A stretch of 64,000 nucleotides of DNA. Origin: Streptomyces tibetensis. GTDB lineage: Bacteria > Actinomycetota > Actinomycetes > Streptomycetales > Streptomycetaceae. A model generated the notes under the pieces. That model saw only the letters and a list, made by a program, of their open reading frames with translations, searched no databases and was not told the origin of the DNA. Every line of letters begins with the position of its first letter. The first letter of the stretch is position 1. Below are positions 43,036-51,209 of this stretch, piece by piece. The stretch spans positions 62,001-126,000 of the forward strand of contig NZ_SZVW01000017.1 of the NCBI RefSeq assembly GCF_007655005.1, in the 5' to 3' direction. Both the position numbers and the translations under genes were made by a program.

Positions 43036-43476
43036 ATGGCCTACATGATCGACCGCTACCCGTCTGAGGAATCACCGCGTCTCGGTGCGATGACCTTGCA
43101 CCCTGTCGCTGAGTCCGTACCGCGGGCTCGGCGCTGGTTCCGCAAGTTCATCGCCCCGTACAACCCGGCCTGCTCCGTCGACGACTGCGCGCTGATGATC
43201 TCGGAGCTGGTGACCAACGCCATCGCTTACGGCCGGTCGGACGAACCCTGGCTCGTACGGGTCGAATGGTTCCGTGAGGGAGCTTCGCTTCGAGCCGACG
43301 TACACAACCCCGGCTTTCCGGCGAACGTACGGCTGAGGCACCCCGACGCCAACGATTCCCACGGACGTGGACTGCTCCTGGTCGATTCGCTGGCCGAGTC
43401 GTGGCACGCCGCACCGAGCCGCTTCGGCGGAACCGTCGTCTCCTTCGTGATGGCCGATGCCTGGCCCGGAAGGTAA
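43036..43476 (+). CDS. HATPase_c anti-sigma/regulatory ATP-binding protein
   Basis: The 146-aa product has a GHKL ATPase fold like RsbW/SpoIIAB: N-box CALMISELVTNAIAYG, G1 region VHNPGF, and the HGRGLLLVDSLAESW G2 loop. Streptomyces has many such orphans, which phosphorylate or sequester anti-anti-sigma factors. No sigma factor or partner is adjacent. It follows the Zn-ribbon gene closely and probably shares its promoter and GntR control. Confidence 0.82.
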   Translation: MAYMIDRYPSEESPRLGAMTLHPVAESVPRARRWFRKFIAPYNPACSVDDCALMISELVTNAIAYGRSDEPWLVRVEWFREGASLRADVHNPGFPANVRLRHPDANDSHGRGLLLVDSLAESWHAAPSRFGGTVVSFVMADAWPGR

Positions 43477-43525
43477 GAGTTCGCTCCGCTTCTACTTCGA
43501 CAATCGAAGATTCGCTAGTCTGGTT

Positions 43526-43540
43526 GACCAGTTGACTTGG
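43526..43540. promoter_or_regulatory. Candidate operator of the second GntR regulator
   Basis: GACCAGTTGACTTGG holds the half-site TTGACTTG (43532-43539), 23 bp before the start codon of the second GntR gene. The reverse form CAAGTCAA recurs at 44836-44843, with a near copy at 44871. Confidence 0.55.
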
Positions 43541-43562
43541 CCAATCCCGACAGGCGGCGTTC

Positions 43563-44291
43563 ATGGCGTATGAAGTGGAGCCACCGAAGTACGTGCGCCT
43601 CGCGCAGACGATCCAGCATCGCATCGAGGACGGCACGTATCCGCCTGGCACTCGGGTACCCAGCGAGAACCAGTTGGTGCAGGCCTTCGGGATGTCCCGC
43701 CCCACCGTTGTGCGGGCGCTGGAACTGCTGAAGCGTGACGGCTGGCTCGAGTCCCGACAGGGGTACGGCACGATCGTCCGGGACCGGCCTGAAGTGGTCG
43801 AGCAGAAGGACAGGCGGGGGCGAGAAGCCCTGGAGCGCGATGAGTCGCAGACCTCGGGACGCCTCGTGGAAGTTGCTGAAGTCGTTGTCCCCGCACGGGT
43901 CACCTCAGCGCTCGGCTTGCCGAAGAAGGCCAAGGTGCTCATGCGCCGCTTCCTCGTTGAGGAGGAAGGCGAAGCAGTTGAGTTGGTCTCGTCGTACTTC
44001 CCCGCCGGCCTGGTGGAGGGCACCGAGTTGGCGAGCGCTGATGTCCTGCCCGGCAGTGTGCGTGAGCACCTGGAAGCGAGGAAGAAGGTCCGCTTCGACC
44101 ATGTCACGGAACGGGTCTCGGCTCGACTCCCTGAGGCAGGTGAAGCCGGGCTCTTGGGCCTGCCGGACGGCGTGCCTGTGCTGAGCGTCCTGGTCATCGC
44201 GTGCGATGCGTCAGGACAGGCGTTGCAAGTCTCTGACGTGCTACTTCCTGCCGACCGTCAGGAACTGGAAGACACCTACCGGCTCAACTGA
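43563..44291 (+). CDS. GntR/HutC-family regulator of the AICE (second)
   Basis: The 242-aa product has an N-terminal GntR HTH (PSENQLVQAFGMSRPTVVRA) and a UTRA domain. It is only distantly similar to the first GntR (42019), so the element carries two separate repressors. TTGACTTG half-sites in its own promoter (43526) and before the transfer operon (44831-44890) suggest that it controls conjugation, the KorSA role. Confidence 0.86.
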   Translation: MAYEVEPPKYVRLAQTIQHRIEDGTYPPGTRVPSENQLVQAFGMSRPTVVRALELLKRDGWLESRQGYGTIVRDRPEVVEQKDRRGREALERDESQTSGRLVEVAEVVVPARVTSALGLPKKAKVLMRRFLVEEEGEAVELVSSYFPAGLVEGTELASADVLPGSVREHLEARKKVRFDHVTERVSARLPEAGEAGLLGLPDGVPVLSVLVIACDASGQALQVSDVLLPADRQELEDTYRLN

Positions 44292-44338
44292 CGTGGGGAT
44301 GCGGGCCACGCCGTGCGTTGCTGACGTGGCCCTGCGTA

Positions 44339-44755
44339 TCAGGTGCGTGAACCTCGGCTGGCAAGTCGGTAGATCACATATGTGAGCGCCAAGATGAAGT
44401 CGACGGCCACCCACAGCGTGATGATGAGGCCCACTCCGATCGTGGTTCCGACATCGCCAGCGTCCTTGCAGACCTCCAACTCCTGGCCTGTCAGGCCCCG
44501 GCACTCCTCAGGGGTGCCGCGACCAGTTGAGGCACCGACTATTACAAAGATCAGAAAGAGAATCTGGACTGCCAGAAAGAACCAGAAGAAGACACGGTGC
44601 CGCTTCCTTGGCGGCGGCGCTGTGGCGCTCTGGTCTGGCGGGTGACCTGGCGGCGGTCCTTCTTGTGGTCCTTGCCAGGTACTCGATTGCGATGCCGGCT
44701 CCTGGGGAGAGCGTGGACCCCAGGGCGGCTGCTGAGCGCGGTGCTTCTTGCTCAT
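44339..44755 (-). CDS. Two-TM membrane protein with Pro/Gln-rich N-terminus
   Basis: The 138-aa product has a 50-residue Pro/Gln/Ser-rich cytoplasmic N-terminus, a TM helix (VFFWFFLAVQILFLIFVIVG), a short extracytoplasmic loop with two Cys (ECRGLTGQELEVCKD) and a second TM (IGVGLIITLWVAVDFILALT). It is divergent from the transfer operon at 44920 and shares the GntR-site region. Function is unknown. Confidence 0.7.
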   Translation of the reverse strand: MSKKHRAQQPPWGPRSPQEPASQSSTWQGPQEGPPPGHPPDQSATAPPPRKRHRVFFWFFLAVQILFLIFVIVGASTGRGTPEECRGLTGQELEVCKDAGDVGTTIGVGLIITLWVAVDFILALTYVIYRLASRGSRT

Positions 44756-44830
44756 CTCGCGCCCTCCCTTACTGCTGACTCCATAGTGCGCTCGGCGCTC
44801 CAGAGCCGCTTACCGACCACCGTGAAGTCA

Positions 44831-44890
44831 CTTGACAAGTCAACCTGGCATCCGTAGCTTCGAACTTGCTAAGTCAACTTGTCAGGTTGG
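44831..44890. promoter_or_regulatory. Operator region of the transfer operon
   Basis: CTTGACAAGTCAACC (44831-44845) and AAGTCAACTTGTCAGGTTGG (44871-44890) repeat the TTGACTTG/CAAGTCAA half-site seen before the second GntR gene. They lie between the membrane gene at 44755 and the operon start at 44920. Confidence 0.6.
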
Positions 44891-44919
44891 CGGGTTGATC
44901 GACTCAAGAGGAGAAATCT

Positions 44920-45270
44920 GTGCGTGTGATCCGTATTGACGCCTCGGCCGCCACGATCCTGCTCACCGAAGCGCCGGCGCCGAAGGTGCGTGACCGGCAG
45001 ACCGGTGAGATCGCCAAGGACGCCGTGAGCGGTGAGGCGTTGATGACGGTCGGCGTCGTCTACGTCGACGAGGGCGAGTCATCGCTGATCAAGGTCACCG
45101 TCCCCGAGAGTGGTGTGACGGAAGGACTGACCGTCGGGGCTCCGGTCTCGCTGCCTGGGCTCATCGCCCGGCCGTGGGAGAGCGTGTTCAACGGGCAGCA
45201 GCGGCACGGCATCGCCTACCGGGCGACCGCCGTTGCTCCGGGAGCCTTCCCGATGGAGCAGGCGGGCTGA
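44920..45270 (+). CDS. Conserved AICE transfer-operon protein
   Basis: The 116-aa product begins MRVIRIDASAATILLTEAPA and has an all-beta look, with no TM or signal. Homologues of this size sit directly before the FtsK-like translocase in pSAM2-type elements. GTG start with AAGAGGAG upstream. It ends 5 bp before the TraB start, so the two are co-translated. The role is unknown. Confidence 0.72.
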   Translation: MRVIRIDASAATILLTEAPAPKVRDRQTGEIAKDAVSGEALMTVGVVYVDEGESSLIKVTVPESGVTEGLTVGAPVSLPGLIARPWESVFNGQQRHGIAYRATAVAPGAFPMEQAG

Positions 45271-45275
45271 TCGTC

Positions 45276-46649
45276 GTGACCGACCTGGTGACGTGGGCCG
45301 AGCTGGGCGGGTCGCTCGCTGTGATAGGCGGCGCGGCCTACGCCCGGCATGCCCATCCGGCGGCGTACTGGTCCACGGTGGGGCTGCCCGTCTCGGTGGC
45401 GCGGCTGCTGGCCTCGTACACGTCCACCATGGACGCGTGCGGCCTGACGGTCGAGCCGCCCCGGTGGCGGGCCCTGGCCGTCAAGGCCACGACTCGCCGT
45501 GAGGTCCGGCCGGTGCCTCCTCGCCGCGGCATGATCCGGCCCACCTCGACCGGTCTGCGGCTTCGGCTGCGGCTGGCTCCGGGCCAGGAACCGGCGGACG
45601 TGGCGGCCTCGGCCGAACGGCTCCGACATGCCTGGGGCGTTCACGCCGTGTACGTGCGGGACGTCAAGCCCGGTGTCGTGGAACTGCGGCTCGTCGGCTT
45701 CGACGTCCTGCGGAAGGTGCGGATGCCCCGCCGGACCGACGTCGGTCCGCTCCGCGTGCCGGTGGCTCTGCGGGAGGACGCGACCGCCTTCGTGCGGGAC
45801 TACCAGGCCGTACCTCACGAACTCGTGCTCGGGGCCACACTGTCCGGCAAGTCGATGTTCCTGCGGAACCTGCTTGTCGGGCTGGCCGCTCAGCCGGTGG
45901 TCCTGGTCGGGATCGACTGCAAGCGAGGGGTGGAGCTGGCGCCGTTCGCTCCCCGGCTCTCGGCGCTGGCGACCGACCCGGAGCAGGCTGCCGAGCTGCT
46001 GCCCGTGCTCGTCAAGGAAATGGAGGATCGATACGACCTGATCAAAGCGCGGCAGGGCATAGCACCTGGCACCCCGGATGAACTGATCACCTCGGACGTC
46101 TGGGGCCTGCCGGAGGACGAACGCCCGGCTCCCATCGTGCTGTTCGTCGACGAGGTGGCAGAACTCTTCCTCGTCGCCACGAGGAAGGAGGAGGAGCGGC
46201 GGGACGAGATGGTCACCCAGCTCATCCGACTCGCCCAGCTCGGCCGGGCGGCCGGCATCTACCTGGAGGTCTGCGGGCAGCGCTTCGGGGCCGAATTGGG
46301 CAAGGGAGCGACCATGCTCCGGGCACAGCTCACCGGCCGGGTCTGCCATCGGGTGAACGACGAAGCGTCCGCGAAGATGGCGCTCGGTGACATCGCCCCT
46401 GAGGCTGTTCTGGCCTCTTGCGCCATAGCGGCTGAGTTGCCCGGCCTCGCCGTCGTCGGCGACACGTCCGGCGGCTGGTCCCGCATCCGCACCCCTCACC
46501 TGTCCCTCGCCGACGCTGCGGCCACCTGCCGCGAGACGGCGCACCTCGTCCCGGATGTTCCGGCGCTCGCGCCGTTCCGGCCTCATGTTCCACCCGTGCC
46601 GATGGAGGAGTCCGGGCCCCTGGCCACTCCTCGGCCGATCACCGAGTAA
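45276..46649 (+). CDS. traB: FtsK/SpoIIIE-type conjugal translocase (TraB)
   Basis: The 457-aa product is a DNA translocase with N-terminal membrane-associated segment (LGGSLAVIGGAAYARHAHPA), Walker A GATLSGKS, and Walker B IVLFVDEVAEL. Streptomyces elements move double-stranded DNA between hyphae with a single TraB hexamer, and this is that gene. GTG 45276 is preferred to the upstream in-frame start inside the preceding gene. Walker A has Leu in place of the more usual Gly in GxTGSGK. Regulation is likely by the second GntR. Confidence 0.88.
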   Translation: MTDLVTWAELGGSLAVIGGAAYARHAHPAAYWSTVGLPVSVARLLASYTSTMDACGLTVEPPRWRALAVKATTRREVRPVPPRRGMIRPTSTGLRLRLRLAPGQEPADVAASAERLRHAWGVHAVYVRDVKPGVVELRLVGFDVLRKVRMPRRTDVGPLRVPVALREDATAFVRDYQAVPHELVLGATLSGKSMFLRNLLVGLAAQPVVLVGIDCKRGVELAPFAPRLSALATDPEQAAELLPVLVKEMEDRYDLIKARQGIAPGTPDELITSDVWGLPEDERPAPIVLFVDEVAELFLVATRKEEERRDEMVTQLIRLAQLGRAAGIYLEVCGQRFGAELGKGATMLRAQLTGRVCHRVNDEASAKMALGDIAPEAVLASCAIAAELPGLAVVGDTSGGWSRIRTPHLSLADAAATCRETAHLVPDVPALAPFRPHVPPVPMEESGPLATPRPITE

Positions 46650-46723
46650 CCGACTCGCTCCCACGGTCGGCGCGGCCGTCCCGCGCCAAGTCCCTACCCC
46701 ACCCATGCCCGGAACTGGAAGGA

Positions 46724-47386
46724 GTGGCCGTGCGCGCCCTGCCCGTTCGTGTGGACGCCGTGCTCGTTCAAGCTGTGATCGCCGCCGCGCTGTCCTTCGC
46801 TCACCTGCATGACCTGGCACTCGCCGCCGGACAGGACGGCTGGAAGGCCTGGGCCTATCCGGTCTCTGTCGACCTGCTGTTGGTCGCGGCCTGGCGGCGT
46901 CTGCGCTCCGGTGAGTCGAAGACGGCCGGGTGGTGCTGGTTCGTCGTCGCGCTGACAGCGTCCCTCGGCGCCAACGTCGCCACCGCCGGTCTGCTCGACC
47001 TGGAGGACGTACCGGCCTGGCTCCGCATCCTCGTCGCCGGCTGGCCCGCGGTCGCCTTCCTCGGCGGCACGCTGCTCGCTCACGGATCAGCGCATCCCAG
47101 TGCGGACCCGGCGACGACACCGGAACCACCTTCGACGGCACAGGCGCAGGAACCGACCACCGCACGCGTCGAGCCGCCCACGGCCACGCCCGAACTGCCG
47201 ACCTCCACACCGGAGTCAGCTGCACCGCCTCCATCCCCGGTACCGCCCGCGCTCGTCACCCTCGCCCGCAAGGTCGCCGACGAACACCGCGCCCGAACCG
47301 GGACCGACATCGACACCTCGACCCTTCGTGCCCGGCTCGGTGTGCCCATGCCGCTCGCCGAAGCCATCACCACCCAACTCACCTGA
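46724..47386 (+). CDS. DUF2637 membrane protein (Spd-like)
   Basis: The 220-aa product has four TM helices (about 8-115, e.g. YPVSVDLLLVAAWRRL, FVVALTASLGANVATAGLLD) and then a long Pro/Thr/Glu-rich linker ending in a short helical domain. It matches DUF2637, typical of Streptomyces plasmid and AICE spread (spd) loci. GTG 46724 follows GGAAGGAG closely; GTG 46730 is a possible alternative. It probably helps spread of the element within the mycelium. Confidence 0.82.
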   Translation: MAVRALPVRVDAVLVQAVIAAALSFAHLHDLALAAGQDGWKAWAYPVSVDLLLVAAWRRLRSGESKTAGWCWFVVALTASLGANVATAGLLDLEDVPAWLRILVAGWPAVAFLGGTLLAHGSAHPSADPATTPEPPSTAQAQEPTTARVEPPTATPELPTSTPESAAPPPSPVPPALVTLARKVADEHRARTGTDIDTSTLRARLGVPMPLAEAITTQLT

Positions 47387-47404
47387 CCTGGAGGAATCTC
47401 CCCC

Positions 47405-47596
47405 TTGCGCCCGTCCACGCTCCGCGCGCTGAAGCGCGCCGCAGAGCTGACCCGACAGAACCGCCTCACCGAAGCCGTGCTGATCGCCGAACCGGTGATC
47501 CTCGCCGCCGACAGCTACGAGGGCGACGAGATCTTGCGCTGGCTGGCCGACCACGTCACCGACTTCACCGGCGAGACCGACAAGGAGATGCCCTGA
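47405..47596 (+). CDS. Small conserved AICE protein
   Basis: The 63-aa product (TTG start) reads MRPSTLRALKRAAELTRQNR and is mostly helical, with a Trp and several Glu/Asp near the C-terminus. GGAGGAAT lies just upstream. Its stop overlaps the next ATG (TGATG). It is one of the small genes between traB and rep in pSAM2-type elements. Function is unknown. Confidence 0.62.
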   Translation: MRPSTLRALKRAAELTRQNRLTEAVLIAEPVILAADSYEGDEILRWLADHVTDFTGETDKEMP

Positions 47597-47787
47597 TGTC
47601 CGCCAATCGCCGCTTCCGCCGCGTCGTCCGCATCGGCCCTGTCCAGGTCGCCACCTACTACGACGGCCGGGGCCGCGAGAAGCACACCGCCGCCTGCACG
47701 GCTCCGCGTTGCGGCTTCTCCACCGACTACGACAGCCGCGCCGCCGCCGAGCTGGCCGCGCGCACCCACCGCTGCTGCGTCCGCTGA
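47596..47787 (+). CDS. Mobile element transfer protein, SpdA-like
   Basis: The 63-aa product starts MSANRRFRRVVRIGPVQVAT and has Cys/His residues (CTAPRCGFS, HRCC) that may bind zinc. It is a typical 'mobile element transfer protein' of Streptomyces AICEs. It overlaps the preceding gene by one base and is 9 bp from the next. Confidence 0.7.
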   Translation: MSANRRFRRVVRIGPVQVATYYDGRGREKHTAACTAPRCGFSTDYDSRAAAELAARTHRCCVR

Positions 47788-47796
47788 GGAGCTCCC

Positions 47797-47991
47797 GTGA
47801 CCGTCTCGCTGCCGCTCGTCTTCGTCCTGGGCGTCATCGCCTGGGCCGCGATCAAGTTCCTCGGCATCCGCCTCCGGGTCGCCGTCGTGATCGCGCTGTT
47901 CGGCTTCTGGCTCTCGCACACCATCCTCGCCCCGGCCATCGAGTCCGGCACCCGAACCGGAGTCGACGTCGTCAACGGCACGCACGAATGA
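47797..47991 (+). CDS. Small two-TM spread protein
   Basis: The 64-aa product has two hydrophobic segments (LPLVFVLGVIAWAAIKFLGI and VAVVIALFGFWLSHTIL). GTG start with GAGGAG upstream. Size, position and topology match the Spd proteins of pSAM2-like elements. No enzymatic motif. Confidence 0.68.
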   Translation: MTVSLPLVFVLGVIAWAAIKFLGIRLRVAVVIALFGFWLSHTILAPAIESGTRTGVDVVNGTHE

Positions 47992-48017
47992 CACCCCGAC
48001 CGACAAGGAGTCCCGCG

Positions 48018-48275
48018 ATGTTCCGCCCCAAGCTGCCCGACACCCCGCACGTCCCGAGCATCACCACCCACATTCCGCAGGATCACGCCCCGGCTCCCTC
48101 CGCCGGCCGCTCCGTCGCCCCGTTCGTCGGGGTCGGCGCCGGTGCGGTCGCCGCGGTGGTGGTCGTCGGTGTCGTCCTCACCGCGCTCCTGGCGGCGGTC
48201 GCCGTCTCGGCCGTGTCCGTGGCCATCGCCGCCGTGGTCCTGCGCTCCCTCGTCACCGGCGCCAACAGGCGCTGA
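48018..48275 (+). CDS. Small one-TM spread protein
   Basis: The 85-aa product has a hydrophilic N-terminus (MFRPKLPDTPHVPSITTH) and one long Val/Ala-rich hydrophobic stretch (GAGAVAAVVVVGVVLTALLA and on). AAGGAG precedes the ATG. It is probably another Spd-type protein, co-transcribed with traB and rep. Confidence 0.66.
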   Translation: MFRPKLPDTPHVPSITTHIPQDHAPAPSAGRSVAPFVGVGAGAVAAVVVVGVVLTALLAAVAVSAVSVAIAAVVLRSLVTGANRR

Positions 48276-48405
48276 CCGGCCGCCGGGGCGGCAAACGCCG
48301 CCAAGCATCCCGCCGCCCCGGGGCCGCCCCTCCCAACCGCAGAAACAGCCGAAAGGAAGACCCATCATCACCCGGCAGACTCCGCCCCCGCTGGCGGAAC
48401 TCTCC

Positions 48406-49707
48406 ATGCTGGCCTCCCTCGGCACCATGCCCGAGCTGGCCCGCCAACTCTCCGGCCTGGGCGGCTGCACGAACCCCGTGCGCCTCGACGGCCACCGAAC
48501 CGAGTACGCGGTCGACCGGACGACCGGAGAGATCGGGCGCGTCCTCCACCACCTCGACTCGTCCTCCCTGCCCGTCGGGAGTCTCCTCGTCCGCTGCAAC
48601 AACCGTCGCGCCACCCGCTGCGCGGCCTGCGCGGAGGTCTACCGCCGAGACACCTTCCACCTGATCACCGCCGGACTCCGCGGCGGCAAGGGCACCACCG
48701 AACAGGTCGCCACACACCCACGCGTCTTCGCCACCCTCACCGCACCGAGCTTCGGCCCGGTCCACAACCGCCCTTCCAGCGGGCGGCCCTGCCGCTGCGG
48801 TGCCCGGCACGACGACACAGACCCGGCCCTCGGTACACCCCTCGATCCGGACACGTACGACTACGAAGCGGCCGTGCTCTGGAACGCCCACGCCGGAGCC
48901 CTCTGGCGGCGCTTCTCGATCTACCTGCGCCGTGAGATCGCCAAGCGCGCCGGACTCACCCAACGGGCCTTTCGTGACCACGCACGCGTCTCCTTCGCCA
49001 AGGTCGCCGAGTACCAGAAGCGGGGCGCCGTCCACTTCCACGCGGTCATCCGCCTCGACGGCCCGGAGGGCGGCGACACGGCACCTCCGGCCTGGGCCTC
49101 CGCCGAGCTGCTGACCGACGCCATCCATGCCGCCGCCACCGCCACACGCGTCAACGGCCCCGACGTCGACGGCCGCGCCCACACCCTCACCTTCGGACGC
49201 CAACTCGACGTGCGCACCATCCGCTCCGCCGACTTCGACGGCGGCCAGGAACTGACTGACCGGGCCGTAGCCGCGTACATCGCCAAGTACGCCACCAAAG
49301 GCGCCGAGACAGCGACCGGCACCCTGGACCGGCCGATCCGCCTCCTCGCCGAACTGGCACAGGCACGGATCACCGACCATGCCCGCCGCATGATCCGAAC
49401 CGCCTGGACCCTCGGCGCACGCAAGGACCTCGAACACCTCCGCCTGCGCCCCTGGGCCCACATGCTCGGCTTCCGCGGCCACTTCTCCACCAAGTCGCGC
49501 CGCTACTCCACCACCCTCGGCGCCCTCCGCGACGCCCGCGCCGAATGGCGCCGCGCACAAGCCGCCACGGCCGCTCCCCAGGACGGCGAAACCACGCTCG
49601 TCCTCGCCCACTGGGTCTTCGCCGGTACCGGCCTCAGCACCGGTGAGCAATGGCTGGCCGCATCCCTCGAACCCGCCCCCGGAACGGAAGGAGAGCCCAC
49701 TACATGA
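48406..49707 (+). CDS. repSA: Rolling-circle replication initiator RepSA
   Basis: The 433-aa product is a pSAM2-type Rep. It has a Cys-rich region (CNNRRATRCAACAEVY), the metal-binding HxH motif in AVHFHAVIRLDG, and the catalytic-Tyr segment AVAAYIAKYATKG. It nicks the double-strand origin so that the excised circle can replicate. The start is uncertain: ATG 48406 has no ribosome site, while GAAAGGAAG at 48351-48359 stands 6 nt before an in-frame ATC (48366) with no ATG/GTG/TTG near. Its stop overlaps the xis start by ATGA. Confidence 0.87.
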   Translation: MLASLGTMPELARQLSGLGGCTNPVRLDGHRTEYAVDRTTGEIGRVLHHLDSSSLPVGSLLVRCNNRRATRCAACAEVYRRDTFHLITAGLRGGKGTTEQVATHPRVFATLTAPSFGPVHNRPSSGRPCRCGARHDDTDPALGTPLDPDTYDYEAAVLWNAHAGALWRRFSIYLRREIAKRAGLTQRAFRDHARVSFAKVAEYQKRGAVHFHAVIRLDGPEGGDTAPPAWASAELLTDAIHAAATATRVNGPDVDGRAHTLTFGRQLDVRTIRSADFDGGQELTDRAVAAYIAKYATKGAETATGTLDRPIRLLAELAQARITDHARRMIRTAWTLGARKDLEHLRLRPWAHMLGFRGHFSTKSRRYSTTLGALRDARAEWRRAQAATAAPQDGETTLVLAHWVFAGTGLSTGEQWLAASLEPAPGTEGEPTT

Positions 49708-49916
49708 ACGACCGCTACCTGTCCGTCGACCAGGTCGCCGAGCTGCTCGGTACGACTCCCCGCTTCCCCCGGCGGCTCATCGAGGAACGGCGCATCCGGT
49801 ACGTGAAGGTCGGCCGGCATGTACGCATCCCTGAGAGCGCCATCGAGGAGTTCATCCGGTCCAGGACCGTCGAGCCGATCAGGCCTCGTCGCGCCGCGCT
49901 TCGGAGGGCTGCCTGA
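49704..49916 (+). CDS. xis: Excisionase (Xis), MerR/HTH_17-like
   Basis: The 70-aa product MNDRYLSVDQVAELLGTTPR contains a winged-helix excisionase fold with RRLIEERRIRYVKVGRHVRI. It is required with the integrase for excision. Start overlaps rep by ATGA, and its stop overlaps int by TGATG, so rep, xis and int are translationally coupled in the pSAM2 order. Confidence 0.9.
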   Translation: MNDRYLSVDQVAELLGTTPRFPRRLIEERRIRYVKVGRHVRIPESAIEEFIRSRTVEPIRPRRAALRRAA

Positions 49917-51082
49917 TGGCGAACAAGAAGGGCAGGCGTCGCCGCTTTGGTGCGGTGCGGCAGTACCGGTCCGGACGCTGGACCGCGTCATACCTCGGGC
50001 CCAACGGTGAGCGCATTCGCGCGGAGGAGACCTTCGACACCAAGAAGGACGCCGAGATCTGGCTCTCCCAGGTAGAGGCCGACCTCAGCCGCGGGGACTG
50101 GCGCGCCCCTGACGCCGGAGCCGTCAACCTCCGCGTGTACGCCGAGAAGTGGGTCGAAGAGCGGGAGCTGTCCGTTCGCACCGACGACCTGTACAAGCAT
50201 CTCCTGCGCCTGTACATCCTCCCGACCTTCGGCCCGCTCGACCTGGACGAGATCACCGCTCCCCGTGTCCGCGAGTGGCGCGCGGAGCGACTCCGCACCA
50301 CCGGGGCCAAGACGGCCGTAGCCAAGGCGTATCGCCTCCTCAAGGCCATCCTGGAGACGGCCGTCGACGACGACCTGATCAGCCGCAACCCGTGCCGGAT
50401 CAAGGGCGCTGGCAAGGAGTCCGCCGCCGATAGACGCATCGCCACCGTCGCCCAGGTCGACGCCCTCGCCGACGCGATCGGTATCCGCTGGCGCCTCATG
50501 GTCTACCTGGGCGCATACGGTCCGATGCGCCCGGAGGAGCTGGCCGGCCTTCGCCGTCGAGACGTCGACCTGGACAACCTCGTCATCCGCGTCCGCGTCG
50601 CCGAGCCCGAGCGAACGAACGGCAGACGCGCTCCCGGCGAGACCAAATCCGATGCGGGCATGCGCACGGTCGTCCTCCCGGCCTTCCTGCACAAGGAGGT
50701 GAAGCGGCACCTGTCTTGGTACGCGGAGAAGGGACCCGAAGGCCTGTTATTCGTGGGGGAGAAGGGTGCACCCTTCCGGCGTACCTCCTTCGGTCGGAAG
50801 TGGCGTCGGGCTCGCGCGGTCGTGGGTCTCCCGGAGGGCTTCCGCTTCTACGATCTCCGCCACACCGGACACACCCTGTCGACCCGCTCAGGCGCCACCC
50901 TCAAGGACACGATGGTGCGTGCCGGGCAGTCCTCCGAGAAGGCGGCGCTGATCTACCAGCACTCCGACGAGGAGCGGCAGCGGGAGGTGGCTGCCGGTCT
51001 CGACGACCTGGTGCGCGCCGAGCGTGCGAAGTGCCACACGGACGACCCCGCGCACCACAGCGAGGAGGCTGCCGAGAGCTAA
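49916..51082 (+). CDS. int: Tyrosine integrase of the AICE
   Basis: The 388-aa product has an N-terminal arm-binding region, a SAM-like core-binding domain (about 70-165) and a C-terminal catalytic domain. Catalytic residues seen are Arg in GPMRPEELAGL, Lys in ETKSDAGMR, His/Arg in YDLRHTGHTL and Tyr in LIYQHSDEERQ. AGQSS replaces the common GHSS. Codon 278 is TTA (50747), the only one noticed in this gene, so bldA may limit integration. It lies 79 bp before attR in the tRNA-Gly, as expected for its target. Confidence 0.95.
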   Translation: MANKKGRRRRFGAVRQYRSGRWTASYLGPNGERIRAEETFDTKKDAEIWLSQVEADLSRGDWRAPDAGAVNLRVYAEKWVEERELSVRTDDLYKHLLRLYILPTFGPLDLDEITAPRVREWRAERLRTTGAKTAVAKAYRLLKAILETAVDDDLISRNPCRIKGAGKESAADRRIATVAQVDALADAIGIRWRLMVYLGAYGPMRPEELAGLRRRDVDLDNLVIRVRVAEPERTNGRRAPGETKSDAGMRTVVLPAFLHKEVKRHLSWYAEKGPEGLLFVGEKGAPFRRTSFGRKWRRARAVVGLPEGFRFYDLRHTGHTLSTRSGATLKDTMVRAGQSSEKAALIYQHSDEERQREVAAGLDDLVRAERAKCHTDDPAHHSEEAAES

Positions 51083-51100
51083 TGGTGCGCTTGTGGTGCG
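51083..51100 (+). repeat. Right copy of 18-bp inside-end repeat
   Basis: It is identical to 36998-37015 and begins directly after the int stop codon. It is probably an arm-type integrase site. Confidence 0.7.
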
Positions 51101-51131
51101 CGACCGGCTCACCGGTCTAGACAATAAAGAA

Positions 51132-51154
51132 CCCCCGGGTCTCTGACCTGGGGG
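51132..51154 (-). terminator. tRNA-Gly terminator supplied by the AICE
   Basis: CCCCCGGGTC-TCT-GACCTGGGGG is a hairpin with one mismatch. Read on the minus strand it is followed by TTCTTTATTGT, a good T-rich tail. It lies 7 bp past the 3' end of tRNA-Gly. It differs from the hairpin at attL, so it comes from the element. Confidence 0.85.
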
Positions 51155-51161
51155 TTTCACA

Positions 51162-51209
51162 TGGAGCGGGTGACGAGAATCGAACTCGCGCTCTCAGCTT
51201 GGGAAGCTG
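51162..51209 (-). repeat. attR of the AICE
   Basis: This is the 48-bp direct repeat matching attL at 36843-36890. It forms the 3' part of tRNA-Gly, so integration restored the gene. Confidence 0.92.
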
